A stretch of 23,685 nt of DNA from NCBI GenBank assembly GCA_023375785.1, contig SZWC01000823.1, positions 28,187 to 51,871 on the forward strand, in the 5' to 3' direction. The notes beneath the pieces were generated by a model, which did no database searches, was not told the DNA's origin, and saw only the letters and a list, made by a program, of their open reading frames with translations. Below, piece after piece: positions 8,173 to 18,800 of the stretch (within the stretch, counting starts at the first letter, position 1; each line of letters opens with the position of its first letter). The stretch comes from Penium margaritaceum (Eukaryota > Streptophyta > Zygnematophyceae > Desmidiales > Peniaceae). The position numbers were made by a program, and so were the translations under genes.

Positions 8173-11100
8173 TTGTCGCTGGCCTCATCCCTGAGCTGTC
8201 TGACCTGTATCTTCATGTCTCCCAGACAGAGCTTGAGTGCCTTGCCTCTGCACCTGTCCCTCCTGATTCCCCACCAGGGATTGGTCCTCTCTTTGACTTC
8301 ACTGCTGCACGCCTCACTGACTGGTGGAACGCCCTCCAGAACAAGCGCTTGCATCGCGCCGCCATTGCAGCAGTCACTATCTCCTCACCCTCCGCTTCCG
8401 CTGCAGCTTCTTCCACTGCTTCTTCCTCTCAGGCCTTAGTTAACTCCACACAAGCTGCCCCGTGCGGGTGGGGCAATGCCTCAAACTCTGGCCGTGGTGG
8501 CGGTCGTGGGGGCAAAGGGCGTGGAGGTGGGCGTGGCGGCAAGAGCACTGGCCCCTCTGTCGCGGATGTCACCTGCTGGAACTGCGGCGCCACCGGCCAC
8601 TCTGTGCCCAAATGTCCCGCTCCTCGCGACGATGCACGCCTTGCCTCCTCCATGCGTGCTCATTGGACCCGCACCAGTGTCACTGCCTCCTCTGCTGTTG
8701 CCACCGTAACAGTCGCGTCCTCCTCATCCTCCTCATCTGCCTCGGGCCCGACTACTACGCTAGCGCCTCTTCAGCCGACGCCGCCTGCACCTAGCCCCTG
8801 GGGCTGGGTGCCACCACCGTCCGGCCCTCCATACTACGGACCCTCGTCCTCCCACTACTCTGCTCCTCACTGGACTCGTGACGATGGCCACTACTCCGAC
8901 CACTCATCTGACCGCTCCTCCGAGCGTTCCTCTGATCGCCGAGACGAGGAACACATTCTTGAGCATCGACTGGCTGAACTCCTCCATCTTCGCTCTCAGG
9001 GAGGTGAGAATGTGAGTGGCCAGTCCCGTGTCTGTGCCTGTGAGTCGGATGTCACTCTCCATGGTTCTGCCTCTGGTAGTGTGCAAGGGGAATTGCCTGA
9101 TGATCGTGCCTGGATTGAACACTGGCAGTCCTACACATTACCTGTACGTCTTGGTCACTCCACCTCTTTCTCCATCCGTGGTACCGTGGCTGTCTGTTTG
9201 GTCCTTCCTTCCACTCGTGCCTCACCTGGCCTCTGGATCATTGATTCCGGTGCCACACATCACATGACCTCTTGTCGTTCCTCCTTCGTGTCCCTCGGGC
9301 CTGTTCAGTCTGTGCATTCTCTACGAACTGGCTCTGGTAATCTTCTCCCTGTTCAAGGTGTTGGTGTCGTCCGTTTTGATGGCCCCGGAGGTACTGTCCA
9401 TCTGCCCGACGTCCTGTACGTCCCTGACCTTGAAGTCAGCCTACTCTCGGTGACCACCCTTGACGATCAGGGCATGGACTTCTCGTCCAGCCGCGGCCTT
9501 GCTTCCATCTCACTTTGCTCTTCTGGCCATGTCGTTTTGCGTGGTGTGCGCTGCGATCGCTTGTTCCGTGTGCCGCTCATGTTACCCTCACCTCCCGCTG
9601 CGTCTGCATTTTTTTACGTCACTCCGTCGCTGTCACCTGATCATGCTGATCTCCTGCACCATCGCCTTTGTCACATTCACACTGCCGCAATCCACCGCCT
9701 TCTTCGCCTTCAGCCTGCACATGTCCTCGACCCTGCCACATTCTATCCTCCCTGCACATCCACCTGCCTTGACTGTGCCAGTGGCAAAATGCACCGTTCA
9801 CCCTTCTCCACCTCTGAATCTACTACCTTGCACCCACTTGATATGGTGCATGCTGACGTCATGGGTCCGTTGCCCCAGGAGTTCCTTGGTGGCATTGGGT
9901 GCTACATCCTGTGTCTCACTGATGATTACTCCCGCTACCGTTGGGTCTTTGCCCTGCGGCACAAGAGTGAAGTCACTGACGTCCTTGAGTCCTGGCTCCC
10001 ACAAGCTGAGCGGGCCTGCCTCCGGTCCTTGCGCGTGTTTCGCAGCGACCATGGTGGTGAGTTCTTTGGTCCCACGTCTCGCTTCCTTGAGTCACGTGGT
10101 GTACGACTTGAATCCTCTGCCCCCTACACACCACAGAAAAATGGTGTGTCGGAACGCTGGAACCGCACTCTTGCTGATGGGGTTCGTTCTCTGCTCTCTG
10201 CCTCCGGTCAGTCTCCTATTTTTGCCTTTGAGGCTATGTCCTACATGACATGGGTCTGGAACCGCATTCCACATGGGCCCCTTCCTCACACTGCCACTCC
10301 CTTTGAGCGGTGGACTGGCCGACGTGCCAACCTTTGTCTTGCCCGCATGTGGGGCTATCTTGCCTCCGTCTGGGTGCCCACCGACCAACCTGATGGCAAG
10401 ATGTCCCCTCGTGGTCGCCTGTGCATCTTTCTTGGTGTCTCTCCTTCCTCCAAGGCGTGGCGCTTCTGGGATCCTTCCCCCTGCCGTGTCATTGAGTCTT
10501 GTGACGCACTCTTCTTTGAACACCTATTTGAGCGTGACTCTCCCCGCTTCGGCGGGTCCCTTTCTCTGCCCTTTCGGAGTGGGGGTGGTACTCTGCCCTC
10601 TGGGCCTGCTGTTCTCCCCTCGGGGCGTCCCTCGGTCCCCCCTGTCTCCTCCCCTTCCGAGCCAAGTTCTCCCTTGTCTGAGTCCCCCTCACCGGTCTCA
10701 TTCCCCTCCACGGCTCCCTTCGCCTCACCCAGCCCATCTCCTGGGTCTCCTACTGCTATCTCTCCCGCGACTTCGTCGCCTTCACCTGGCGCCATCTCAC
10801 CGCCTTCACCTGTCGCCTCAGAGCCAGCTCTTGGCTCTTCCTCTTCGCCTGCGCCGCCTCTTCCCGCTGCTTCCTCCTCCTCTGCGCGTTCTCCTTCCAT
10901 TCCACCAGTCTCACCCTACACGCGCGGTGGGCGTCTCTGGGCTCTCCCCTCGCAGTCCCACCCTGTCGTCTCTGGTGACCCTGGTCTTCGTGCACTTGGT
11001 CTCGCCACTTCTGGCCTGTCCACAGCAGCGTCTGTCATACACCCCAGCACCGCACTTGGCTACTCTCTTGTCGAACAGGAATTCCACGCAACCCTATTCT

Positions 11101-11222
11101 CCTCTGTAGCTGGGTACGTTGCCTCGTGCTTCGCTGCCGCTGGCCTTTCTTCCCTTCCCCCCGAACCACTGACTGTACATGCAGCTCGTACAGCCTCTGA
11201 CTCCCCGTTGAGCAGGCCATGA
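8130..11222 (+). pseudogene. Copia-A polyprotein: Gag end, zinc knuckle, protease, integrase
   Basis: After the shift, one frame covers the Gag C-terminus (FDFTAARLTDWWNALQNKR), a Gly/Arg-rich stretch, a zinc knuckle CWNCGATGHSVPKC (CX2CX4HX4C, 8574-8615) and a Ser-rich linker. It then has an aspartic protease with LWIIDSGATHHMTS (Asp codon 9243-9245) and the pre-integrase HHCC zinc finger (LLHHRLCHIHTAAIHRLL, then CLDCASGKMHRS). The integrase core has Asp 9855-9857 (MVHADVMGP), Asp 10047-10049 (FRSDHGGEF) and Glu 10152-10154 (NGVSERWNR), a classical D,D-35-E spacing. A long Ser/Pro-rich spacer follows and ends at TGA 11220-11222. The RT continues in another frame, so a second single-base shift lies near 11200. 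All catalytic residues of protease and integrase are present. Confidence 0.9.
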
Positions 11223-12184
11223 AGGCCGAGCTCGATGCTCTGTCTGATCATGGCGTGTATGAGCTTGTCGACCTCCCACCGGGTCGCAAGGCAGTTGCTG
11301 CAAAGTGGGTGTACTGTCGTAAGCTGAACCCGGACAACACATTTGAACGATACAAGGCTCGTCTCACAGCCAAAGGGTTCTCTCAGATCCCCGGTGTCGA
11401 CTTTGACGAGACCTTTGCTCCAGTCGGTCGCTACACCACAGCCAGAGCACTTCTCAGCCTAGTCGCTCAGCATGACTGGGAGCTTGAGCAGATGGACGTC
11501 AATAATGCCTTTCTACATGGCAAGTTGGATGAAGAGATTTACATGGTACAACCACCCGACTTCTCTGATGGCACCGACCGAGTTTGGCGCCTGCGCAAGG
11601 CTCTCTATGGCCTCAAACAGTCCCCAAGGTGTTGGAACCAAGAGATCACATCTACCCTTGAGAGAGGGGGTTACAAGCGGAGTGCCGTGGATCCGGCACT
11701 GTTTCTTGGGCCTCCCACCAAACCACTCGTCGCCATTCTTGTGTACGTGGACAACCTTCTCATTGCCTCTCCCGATGCTGCCTCTGTGACTGCTGCCAAG
11801 TCCTTGCTTCAGGCAGCATACAAAATGAAGGATCTTGGTCCAGCCCGTGTCTTTCTAAGAATAGAGTTGGAGCGGGACCGCGCACGCCGCGTCTTGCATG
11901 TGCATCAGGCTGCATATGTGCGTAGCCTAGGGGAGCGTTTCGCCCCACTCCTCATGTCCATCCCCACGGCGTCCACGCCCATGACGCCCGCTGGTCAGTC
12001 CCTCCTGAAGTCACCGGAGCTCTCAAAGCTAGGGGAGACAGTGGATGTGACTGACTACCTCCGTGTCATTGGCTCCCTAATGTACCTTGCCACTACCACA
12101 CACGCGGTTGTGGCTTTTGCTGTGAACTTCCTGTCTCAGTTCTCTCAGTGCCCCCGTGAGCGTCACCTCGAGGCAGCATTGTGA
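11219..12184 (+). pseudogene. Copia-A reverse transcriptase with YVDN active site
   Basis: This is the copia-type RT (RVT_2). Motifs in order are ELVDLPPGRKAVAAKWVY, ERYKARLTAKGFSQIPGVDF, ETFAPVGRYTTARALLSL, QMDVNNAFLHGKLDEEIYM, RLRKALYGLKQSPRCWN and VYVDNLLIAS. The universal YVDD is changed to YVDN: codon 11753-11755 is AAC instead of GAC/GAT, which removes a metal-binding Asp and should abolish polymerisation. The ATG at 11219 is an internal Met, not a true start; the protein belongs to the preceding frame. The frame stops at TGA 12182-12184 after HLEAAL, where Arg (CGA) would fit, and RNase H continues in the same frame. Confidence 0.9.
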
Positions 12185-12727
12185 GTGGTGCACTACACTC
12201 TCTCCACGCCTCGTGTTGGGCTGCACTTTCGTGCACAGCCCTTGGTCGTAGTGGATGGCTTCACAGATAATGACTGGGCGCATGACTCTGACGCTCGCAG
12301 CCGTACAGGGTACATCTTTCTGGTTGGTGGCACTGCAGTCTCCTGGAAGAGTGGCAAGCAAGGGTGTGTTGCACGCAGCACTGCTGAGGCAGAGTATGTT
12401 GCTCTTGGCGCAGGCACGTGTGAGGCTTTCTGGCTGTGTCGCCTGTTGCAACAATTGCGCGTTCCCATCCACTACATCACTCTGTGCAGTGACAACCAAA
12501 GCACAAAAGCCATTACTGAAAACAGTGACATGCATCACTCACACACCAAACACATCAATGTTGAGTATCATTTTTTTCGTGAATGCATTACTGTTGGCAT
12601 TGTCCAAGTCGCATGGGTGGATACACGATCGCAGAGAGCTGAATTTCTCACCAAGGCCCTCAGCCGAAACGTCTTCAAAAGTGCTGTTCACTCTCTGGGT
12701 CTCATCAATCCGCATGATCCAGGTTGA
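12185..12727 (+). pseudogene. Copia-A RNase H, C-terminal part of pol
   Basis: This is the RNase H domain that removes the RNA strand during reverse transcription, continuing in frame from the RT after TGA 12182-12184. It shows DGFTDNDWAHDSDARSRTGY, GGTAVSWKSGKQGC, AEAEYVALGAG, LCSDNQSTKAI, HINVEYHFF and RAEFLTKAL. The Asp of the usual ADFLTKAL motif is Glu here. The protein ends LGLINPHDPG at TGA 12725-12727. A short 3' untranslated part leads to the polypurine tract. Confidence 0.9.
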
Positions 12728-12788
12728 TTGTCCTTTTTTTTTGCACCTTTTGTGAATTCTCTCATGCATGTGTGGGTTTCTTGTCTAC

Positions 12789-12802
12789 GGGTCATGGGGG
12801 AG
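12789..12802 (+). other. Polypurine tract of copia-A
   Basis: GGGTCATGGGGGAG lies directly before the 3' LTR, in the position and nearly the form seen in copia-B and copia-C. It primes plus-strand synthesis. Confidence 0.85.
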
Positions 12803-13308
12803 TGTTGAAGTTCGTTGGCCACTCACAACTCTATGCCCTCTTGCCTCTCACACTCTGCACACATTCTGTACAGATTAAGTGACAATGGTCCCACCTGGGG
12901 AAGCGTCCTATGTGCCCATCCTGGTTGGAGCCGTTGACGCCCTCAAGTTGCTGCTGCTGCTGGACCCAGGAATGCCCTCGGACACAGTTGTGACCATTGC
13001 ATGACTCTCCATGAACTTCTATGACTCTCTGTGATGCGGTAGATGCTACGGCCCGTACATTCTCACTGCCGTGCCCTGCATCATGCTATCTTGCCTTGCA
13101 TGTCATGGGGGAGCTGCATATTTCCCGGGTGTTGATCCTTAGGGGGCCACCGTGCCGGTTTTGACCGTACGTTGGTGAGCAGCCGGCCTCGGTTTATTCC
13201 GAGCGGTCAGGCTCGACCCCCGGGTGGTGGCACTCGCTCACCCGAGTTTGACACTCATGGTGGGTGAGTGCTCACCGGTACTAGTCTCTCCCGCTCCCTC
13301 TCTCTCTT
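12803..13308 (+). repeat. 3' LTR of copia-A, first part
   Basis: This stretch begins TGTTGAAGTTCG and matches 5167 onward until the CT-rich tract, with about 18 substitutions, mostly transitions. It is cut there by copia-B and resumes at 21011. The CT tract is about one CT unit longer than in the 5' LTR. The last five bases (13304-13308, CTCTT) are the left target copy for copia-B, against CTCTC on the right. Confidence 0.92.
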
Positions 13309-13838
13309 TGTTGTTGTGTGCGTCGTACACAGCTTACGGTGACCCCTCAGCTCATGTCCATTCACGTGCAGATCCCTGAGACTGGCGACGGTGCTTGAAG
13401 GCTGGCAGTCGGCGGCGACGGGCGCCCAAAAGACTTCTGTATTTTTTAGATTCGTGCTGTTTCACAGCACATAGGTGTGCAACTTATCGGGACGTAGATC
13501 TCTTCGATGCGGCCGTGCTGGTTCAAACGGCTCGTCGTTTTGATGTGTCTACAGGGAATTATGGCAAAAACTACTCTCTTGCCACTGTTTTGTCCTGCTA
13601 GAAAATACCGCCCTCGTGCGCCGCGTATGTGTGCACTAGGTCCGTGACACTATTTGGGTTGCTCGGACTTCAGTTGTCATTCTCTCTGCATGTTTTCAAC
13701 ATTTGCAGCTTCTGACACTTGTGTTTGTGTCCCTAGCCAACCTCTTGTTGTTCTCACCTCCACCTGTGTGTGCTAGTGAGTTAGCTGGCTGGCTTGTAGT
13801 GCCACGGTAGCAACAGCAGTGCTAGGAGCTGTCATTCA
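13309..13838 (+). repeat. 5' LTR of copia-B
   Basis: It begins TGTTGTTGTGTG and ends GCTGTCATTCA directly before the primer site. It pairs over its full length with 20476-21005, also 530 bp, without net insertions or deletions. Confidence 0.93.
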
Positions 13839-13850
13839 TGGTATCAGAGC
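13839..13850 (+). other. Primer-binding site of copia-B
   Basis: TGGTATCAGAGC follows the LTR with no spacer. It is the classical plant copia site complementary to the 3' end of initiator tRNA-Met. Confidence 0.93.
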
Positions 13851-14669
13851 CGTGAGCCAGTGCTCGCACAGCTGCGTAACAGAGACGCAGCAACCGCAGA
13901 AGCCGTGAGCAACCGCAGCAGTTGCCTTGAGGAGTAGCAGCAGCAGTGCCCACAGTCTCGGCGGGAGGTCCTGGGAGGGCCCACCACCACTCCGACCGTT
14001 TTTTTTTAATAACTCCGCGGTCGTTCCACGGTCGTTCCGCGACAGCGGCAGCTGTTCCGCACAAAATCCACGGTGCTCCGCGGTGACGCAGCCTCCGCGG
14101 CGGGCGCGACAACTGCGCGGCCACGTCGGAATGCGCGTCCGGTGCCGCGGTGGCCCTCGGCGTTCCGAAGACCGTCACCTCGCGGTGACGTTGCCGTTGC
14201 AGACCCGCGGTGTTCCGCGGATCCGCGAAGCTCCGCCGCAGCACCTCCGCGGCCATTCCGGAACACGACCGCGCTGCTCGCCGCTACTCCGTGGTCGCGA
14301 GTCCGCGGCAAATCCTCAGCCTCTAAACGCGGTCGTTCCACGACAGTTGCGGAACGTGCTGACCGCGAAACCCCAGCAGCTCGCGACACCCCGCCGTGTT
14401 CTGCACCGGCGCGACCGTGGTGGCTGTTGACGGCACCTCGCCGCATTCCGCGCCACCGCAATTGCGTCCTGCTCGAGCCCATCCGCGGTAATCTGCGGTG
14501 AGCTTCCGCGGTGAGGTGTACCACGGAAGGGGTCCGCGGAGGAGTTCCGCGGAGGAGCTTCGCGGAGGAGATCCGCGGAGGAGTTCCGCGGAGGTGAGGT
14601 TCCGCGTTGAGGTAATCCGCGACAACTCAACAGACAAAAAAAAGGGGAAATGGGGGGGAACCGGCCGCC
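13851..14669 (+). other. GC-rich leader of copia-B with many CCGCGG palindromes
   Basis: About 820 bp between primer site and gag ATG. Frames are open on both strands only because of base composition; none resembles a known protein, so I treat it as an untranslated leader. CCGCGG occurs at least a dozen times between about 14014 and 14600, often as TTCCGCGG. A transcript would fold strongly. It could hold packaging or dimerisation signals, or be an expanded simple-sequence region; the sequence alone does not decide. Confidence 0.55.
14513..14612 (+). repeat. Tandem repeat of ~15 bp (TTCCGCGGAGGAG type)
   Basis: Imperfect tandem copies built on TTCCGCGGAGGAG, with variants GGTCCGCGGAGG, GCTTCGCGGAGG and GATCCGCGGAGG, lie shortly before the gag start of copia-B. 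They are the densest part of the CCGCGG leader. Confidence 0.75.
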
Positions 14670-14766
14670 ATGCCGAAGCTTACCCCCTCCAGCGCTGCTA
14701 CCGACGCAGCTGCCGAGGGCAGCACCGTCAGCGTCCAACGTCGGCCACCGCCACCGTCACCACAGC

Positions 14767-14880
14767 GGCAGCAGCAGCAGCAGCCACTGCAGCAGCAGCA
14801 GCAGCAACTACAGCAGCGACAGCCGCAGCTGCCGCCGCAACAGCAGCAGCCGCCGCTACAGCAGCAGCAGCAGCGGCCGC
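14767..14880 (+). repeat. CAG-rich microsatellite coding polyGln in copia-B Gag
   Basis: Interrupted CAG runs (with CCG and CTG) encode Gln/Pro blocks near the Gag N-terminus. A shorter CAG run follows at about 15001-15030. The purity of the runs suggests replication-slippage expansion inside the element. Confidence 0.85.
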
Positions 14881-16055
14881 CGAGCCCAACGACATTGGCA
14901 CGCCAAGTACGTGCACTGGCTGACTCACAGGCGGAGAGCCGCAACACGTTGACGAAGTAGGTCGCCGAGCTGCAGGACCTGATCAGGGGCTTACTGCCCC
15001 AGCAGCAGCAGGTCCAGCAGCAGCAACAGCTCCCGTCTGCAGACCTAAGCAAAAACCATCTCGCTCACGGCGGCAATGCAGACGAGGTTGCGGAGACCCT
15101 CTCCGACTCTGGCAAGGAGGGTGAGGAGGAGATGCTGCGTGCACGCCTTATCCACCTGGAGGCACGTCGCAAAGCGCGCGAGGCCAATGCCGCCCTCCAG
15201 GGTATGAGCTCCAGCGCCGACGCCGGCGTGAGCTCATCTCGCCTCCCTCTGAGCTTTGAGGAACTGGCTCTTAGGGCCCGCCGGAGCAAGGATGTTGCCT
15301 CCTCAATGCCTGGTCACGTAGTGACTTCACCAGTCGCTCTGCCGACAGTCAAGCCACCCAAGTGGTTTGAGTCGGACCCGTCCGTCTTCCGGACTGGGAA
15401 CGACTTCAAGTCCTGGGAGCCGCGCTTTCGGATGTGGGCCATGAGCGAGGGAGTCCTCGCCTATTATCTCACCCCATACTAGGCGTAAGACCCCGCCCAG
15501 ACGCAGATGGCAGTCCGTGCCGCCACCGGTCTGATGAAAGCCGTCCCAGACTTCACCAAAGACTTCAGTTGGTTCCTTCGCGATCCGTTGACCGGCTCGG
15601 GACCTCACCCTCGCGAGGCGTGGGCGCTGGCTGTCACTCTTTTTGAGGGCGCCACCTTGGCCCTGACGTCCCAGCGCCTTGCCGACTTCAACTCCCTCTG
15701 TCAGACTACTCAAGAGTCCGCAGCTGACTATTGGCGCCGGGCGATCCAGTTGTACGAGGAGCTGGGAGACGATACCCCTGCGCATTACTCCGCCCTCCAG
15801 ATCATTCTCTACGGCATCCATCCCGACTACGCGCGCGTCTTCAGCAACTTCGACCAGACTCTGCTTCGCGACATGGCGAGCGTCGGGATCCTGCTGCGTT
15901 GGGCCACTCTCCACTTCCTGGACGTCACCGGCATTGACGCCGCGAACCGTGCTCGCCACAGCACAGCTTCAGCTGCAGTTGCCGCCGCACCTCCCTCCCC
16001 GCCGTCTACAGCCACTGCTGCTCCAGCTCAGGGGAAAAAGGGCCGCAAAGCGTCA

Positions 16056-16170
16056 AGTGGTGGCTCTAGCAACGGGACCAGCAGCGGCACCAGCACCAGC
16101 AGTGTCAGCCGCAACAGCAGCAGCGGGAGCAGCAGCAGCGGCAGCAGCAGCGGCAGCAGCAGTGGCAACA
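16056..16170 (+). repeat. AGC-rich repeat coding Ser/Gly linker in copia-B Gag
   Basis: Runs of AGC/GGC codons encode a Ser/Gly linker (for example SSSGSSSSGSSSGSSSG) just before the zinc knuckle. Copia-A has a Gly/Arg-rich stretch at the same place, so both use a flexible linker there but of different composition. Confidence 0.85.
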
Positions 16171-16500
16171 ACAGTTCCGGCAGCACGACGAGCCGACGGC
16201 TCGTGTGCTTCAACTGCGGAGGTGACCACCGCTATCTCGACTGCACTCGCCTCACAGGCCGTCCCTTGGACTGGGCCAAGGTCACCCGCGGACTGCAGCA
16301 GGCGCATGAGGCACGTATGCGCCACACGTCCGGTGCGATCGCCCGCTCGGCCGCCACTACCGCAGCCGTCCCAGAGGAGTCCGCCGTCACAGCAGGCTCC
16401 TCCGTGGATCCTCGCGACCAAGCGCTCATCGAACGCGACAGAACGATCGCCGAGCTGCACCAGCTTCTCGCCCTACACTCATCTGAGGGAGGTGCGAGTG

Positions 16501-18800
16501 AGTTGACTGAGTCGAGGGGTCCTACTGCCTGTGGGCTGTCTGTGTCGTCGCATGGTGATGCCTGCGGTGGTCCCCATGCCCAGTCGTGTGCGCGTGACGG
16601 ACCTGATGTTGTATCTTGGCTGCATGCTACTCATGTGCGCTCTGTTGGTCGCCTTCTTGTGTCCCCCGCTGAGCGTCCCGCTGCCGCACCCTGTTTCGTC
16701 GCCGAGTGCCACGTTGCCCCTTGTACCCGTGTCACTGATGCCACCTGGGTTGTTGACTCTGGTGCCACCCACCACATGACGTGTCGCCGTGACGCCTTTG
16801 TCGTCTTGCACCCTGTTGACACTGTTCGCTCTGTTCGCACTGCAGCTGGCCATGAGGTCCCTCTCCAGGGTGTTGGGGTTGTGCAGTTCACCGGGCCCGC
16901 TGGTCCCGTATACATCTCCGACGTCCTCTTTGTCCCTGATCTGGAACTCAGTCTGCTGTCTGTCCGTGCTTGCACCAAGATGGGCCTGGGTGTCACGCAC
17001 ACAGCTGCCGATGCTCGCATCTTTGTGCGTGACACCGAGGAGACCGTCCTCAGTGGGACGGTCGTCGATGATTTGTATCACATCTCTGGGTCCTGTGCGA
17101 GCACCCCCCCTTTGCCTCCGTCTCCCACTGCCCGTGTTTTCGTCGCTGGTGCTCTGTCCCCCGAGCATCACCGTCTCCTGCATCGACACCTCTGTCATGT
17201 ACACTTGGGGGCAGTCGACAGACTGATCCGCACTCAACCTGCTCTCGGTCTTGATACGGCGTCCTTCGAGGCGCCACCCACGACCGACTGCCTGGCCTCT
17301 GCTGAAGGCAAAATGCATCGGTCCACCTATCATGCGTCTGTCTCCAGGGCCCGTCGGCCCTTGGAGCTGGTCCACTCCGACCTCATGGGTCTGCTCCCTA
17401 TCGAGTTCCAGGAGGACCGCGGTCGCTACATCCTGACGTTGACTGATGGCTTCACGCGCATGCGCTGGGTCTACAGTCTGCGACAGAAGAGCGATGCCGC
17501 CGTTGCTGTCCGCATTTGGCTGGTCATGGCCGAGCGCCAGTCTCCCCATCGCCTTCAGACCTTTCGCTCGGACCGCGGCGGCGAGTACCTCGGTGACATG
17601 GCCCGCTGTTTCACCGAGCTTCGCGTCTTCCACAACCTCTCCGCCCCCGCCACCCCTCAGCAGAACGGTGCCTCAGAGCGTTGGAACCGCACCATGGAGG
17701 ATGCAGTCCGTGCCATGCGCGCGGACAGCGCCATGCCTGAGGCCTTTGCCTTCGAGGGCATGGCGTACATGACCTGGGTCTAGAACCGCATTCCCCACGC
17801 CCCCCTCCCAGGTCACCGCACTCCCTACATGCTGTGGTATGGGCGTCGTGCGGACGTGCGCCTGGCCCATGTCTGGGGCGCCCTTGCCTGCGTCTGGTTC
17901 ACACCGGAGCAGCAGGGGAGCAAGTTCCCTCCGCGGGGGCGCATCTGCGCCTTCGTCGGCGTCGCCCCGCGGTCCAAGGCCTGGCGGTTCTGGGACCCTG
18001 AGTGAAGCCGCATCGTGGAGTCCCGTGACGCTCTCTTCTTCGAGCATCTCGCCTTTTGCGACCTTGCTCGCATCCACGCTCTGTGCGCTGCTCATGCCCC
18101 TGGGTGTTCCGGACCCCGTAGTGTGGGGGAGGCTCCTGGCACGGTTGGCACAGTACCCCCGTCCAGTGTGGTCACTCCGTCGTTGGCAACCCCGGGGCTG
18201 TCCCCAGCGGTTGTGCCCGCCGGCACCCCCAGCCCCGCCCCGTCTGTGGCCCCCGATTCTCCGCTCTCGCCCGTGTTTGAATCTGCGTCCGAGTCTGCCT
18301 CCGTGTCTGAGGCTCTGCCTGAGCCTGCGCCTGCTTCCGCGTCTGAGGTTTCGTCTTACCCTGCGTCCGCATCCGTGTCTCGCTCTGAGCCGTCCTTGCA
18401 TCCGGCCACGGACGCGCCTGCATCTGCCGTGGGCCCGTCCCCAGCTGTTGAGGCCATGCCGGCCTCGAGTGGCGCGCCTGCCATGCAGTCCACACAAGCA
18501 TGTGAGTCAGCAGCGCCCACTGCTCCTGCCCCGTTGGACCCCTACACACGGGCACCCGGCGGACGTCTCCGTCCTCGTCCCACGCGCAGCGTCGTCAGCG
18601 GTGACCCGGGCACGAAGGCCCTCGGCCTGAGTGCTCACGACCTTTCTGAGGTTCACCCTGGCTGTGCCACTGGTATGGCACTACTTGCTCATGAGCGCGG
18701 TCTTGCTCGTGACGCCGCTGAGTCCATGGTGACGGTCGACCCTCCCTCTGCGGCATATGGCCTGGCTACACGCAGTGCACCAGTGCTGTCTCCCGATCCC
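16501..18800 (+). pseudogene. Copia-B protease, integrase and Ser/Pro spacer (two in-frame stops)
   Basis: The protease has TWVVDSGATHHMTC (Asp codon 16755-16757). The pre-integrase finger has LLHRHLCHVHLGAVDRLI, but its second CxxC part reads DCLASAEGKMHRS, so the second zinc Cys is missing compared with CLDCASGKMHRS in copia-A. The integrase core keeps Asp 17379-17381 (VHSDLMG), Asp 17571-17573 (FRSDRGGEY) and Glu 17676-17678 (NGASERWNR), a D,D-35-E spacing. TAG 17781-17783 replaces the conserved Trp of MTWVWNRIPH, and TGA 18003-18005 follows WRFWDPE. A Ser/Pro/Ala spacer then leads to RT. The boundaries are approximate because it is one polyprotein frame. Confidence 0.9.

Larger units (their letters stand above)
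14670..16500 (+). pseudogene. Gag of copia-B with variant zinc knuckle (three in-frame stops)
   Basis: ATG 14670 (GCCATGCC) begins a Gln-rich N-terminus coded by CAG runs. A helical stretch follows (LARQVRALADSQAESRNTL), then an acidic and Ala-rich linker. The Gag core has PPKWFESDPSVFRTGNDFKS, EPRFRMWAMSEGVLAYYL, SAADYWRRAIQLYEEL and ILYGIHPDYARVFSNFDQTL. A basic and Ser/Gly-rich run leads to a zinc knuckle CFNCGGDHRYLDC (16206-16244). That is CX2CX3HX4C, one residue shorter than the usual CX2CX4HX4C seen in copia-A. Stops at 14958-14960 (TAG), 15480-15482 (TAG) and 15486-15488 (TAA) all sit in one uninterrupted frame and would fit Gln. The gag/protease border near 16500 is approximate, as copia gag-pol is one polyprotein. 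Confidence 0.85.

Noticed and set aside
13822..14738. Several overlapping frames on both strands in the copia-B leader.
   Set aside because: All are Arg/Ser/Ala-rich products of the CCGCGG composition, overlap each other and show no domain; the region is better read as leader.
16479..17633. 384-codon open frame on the minus strand.
   Set aside because: It lies antisense to copia-B protease and integrase, whose sense reading is clearly conserved. GC-rich codon use opens the opposite strand.
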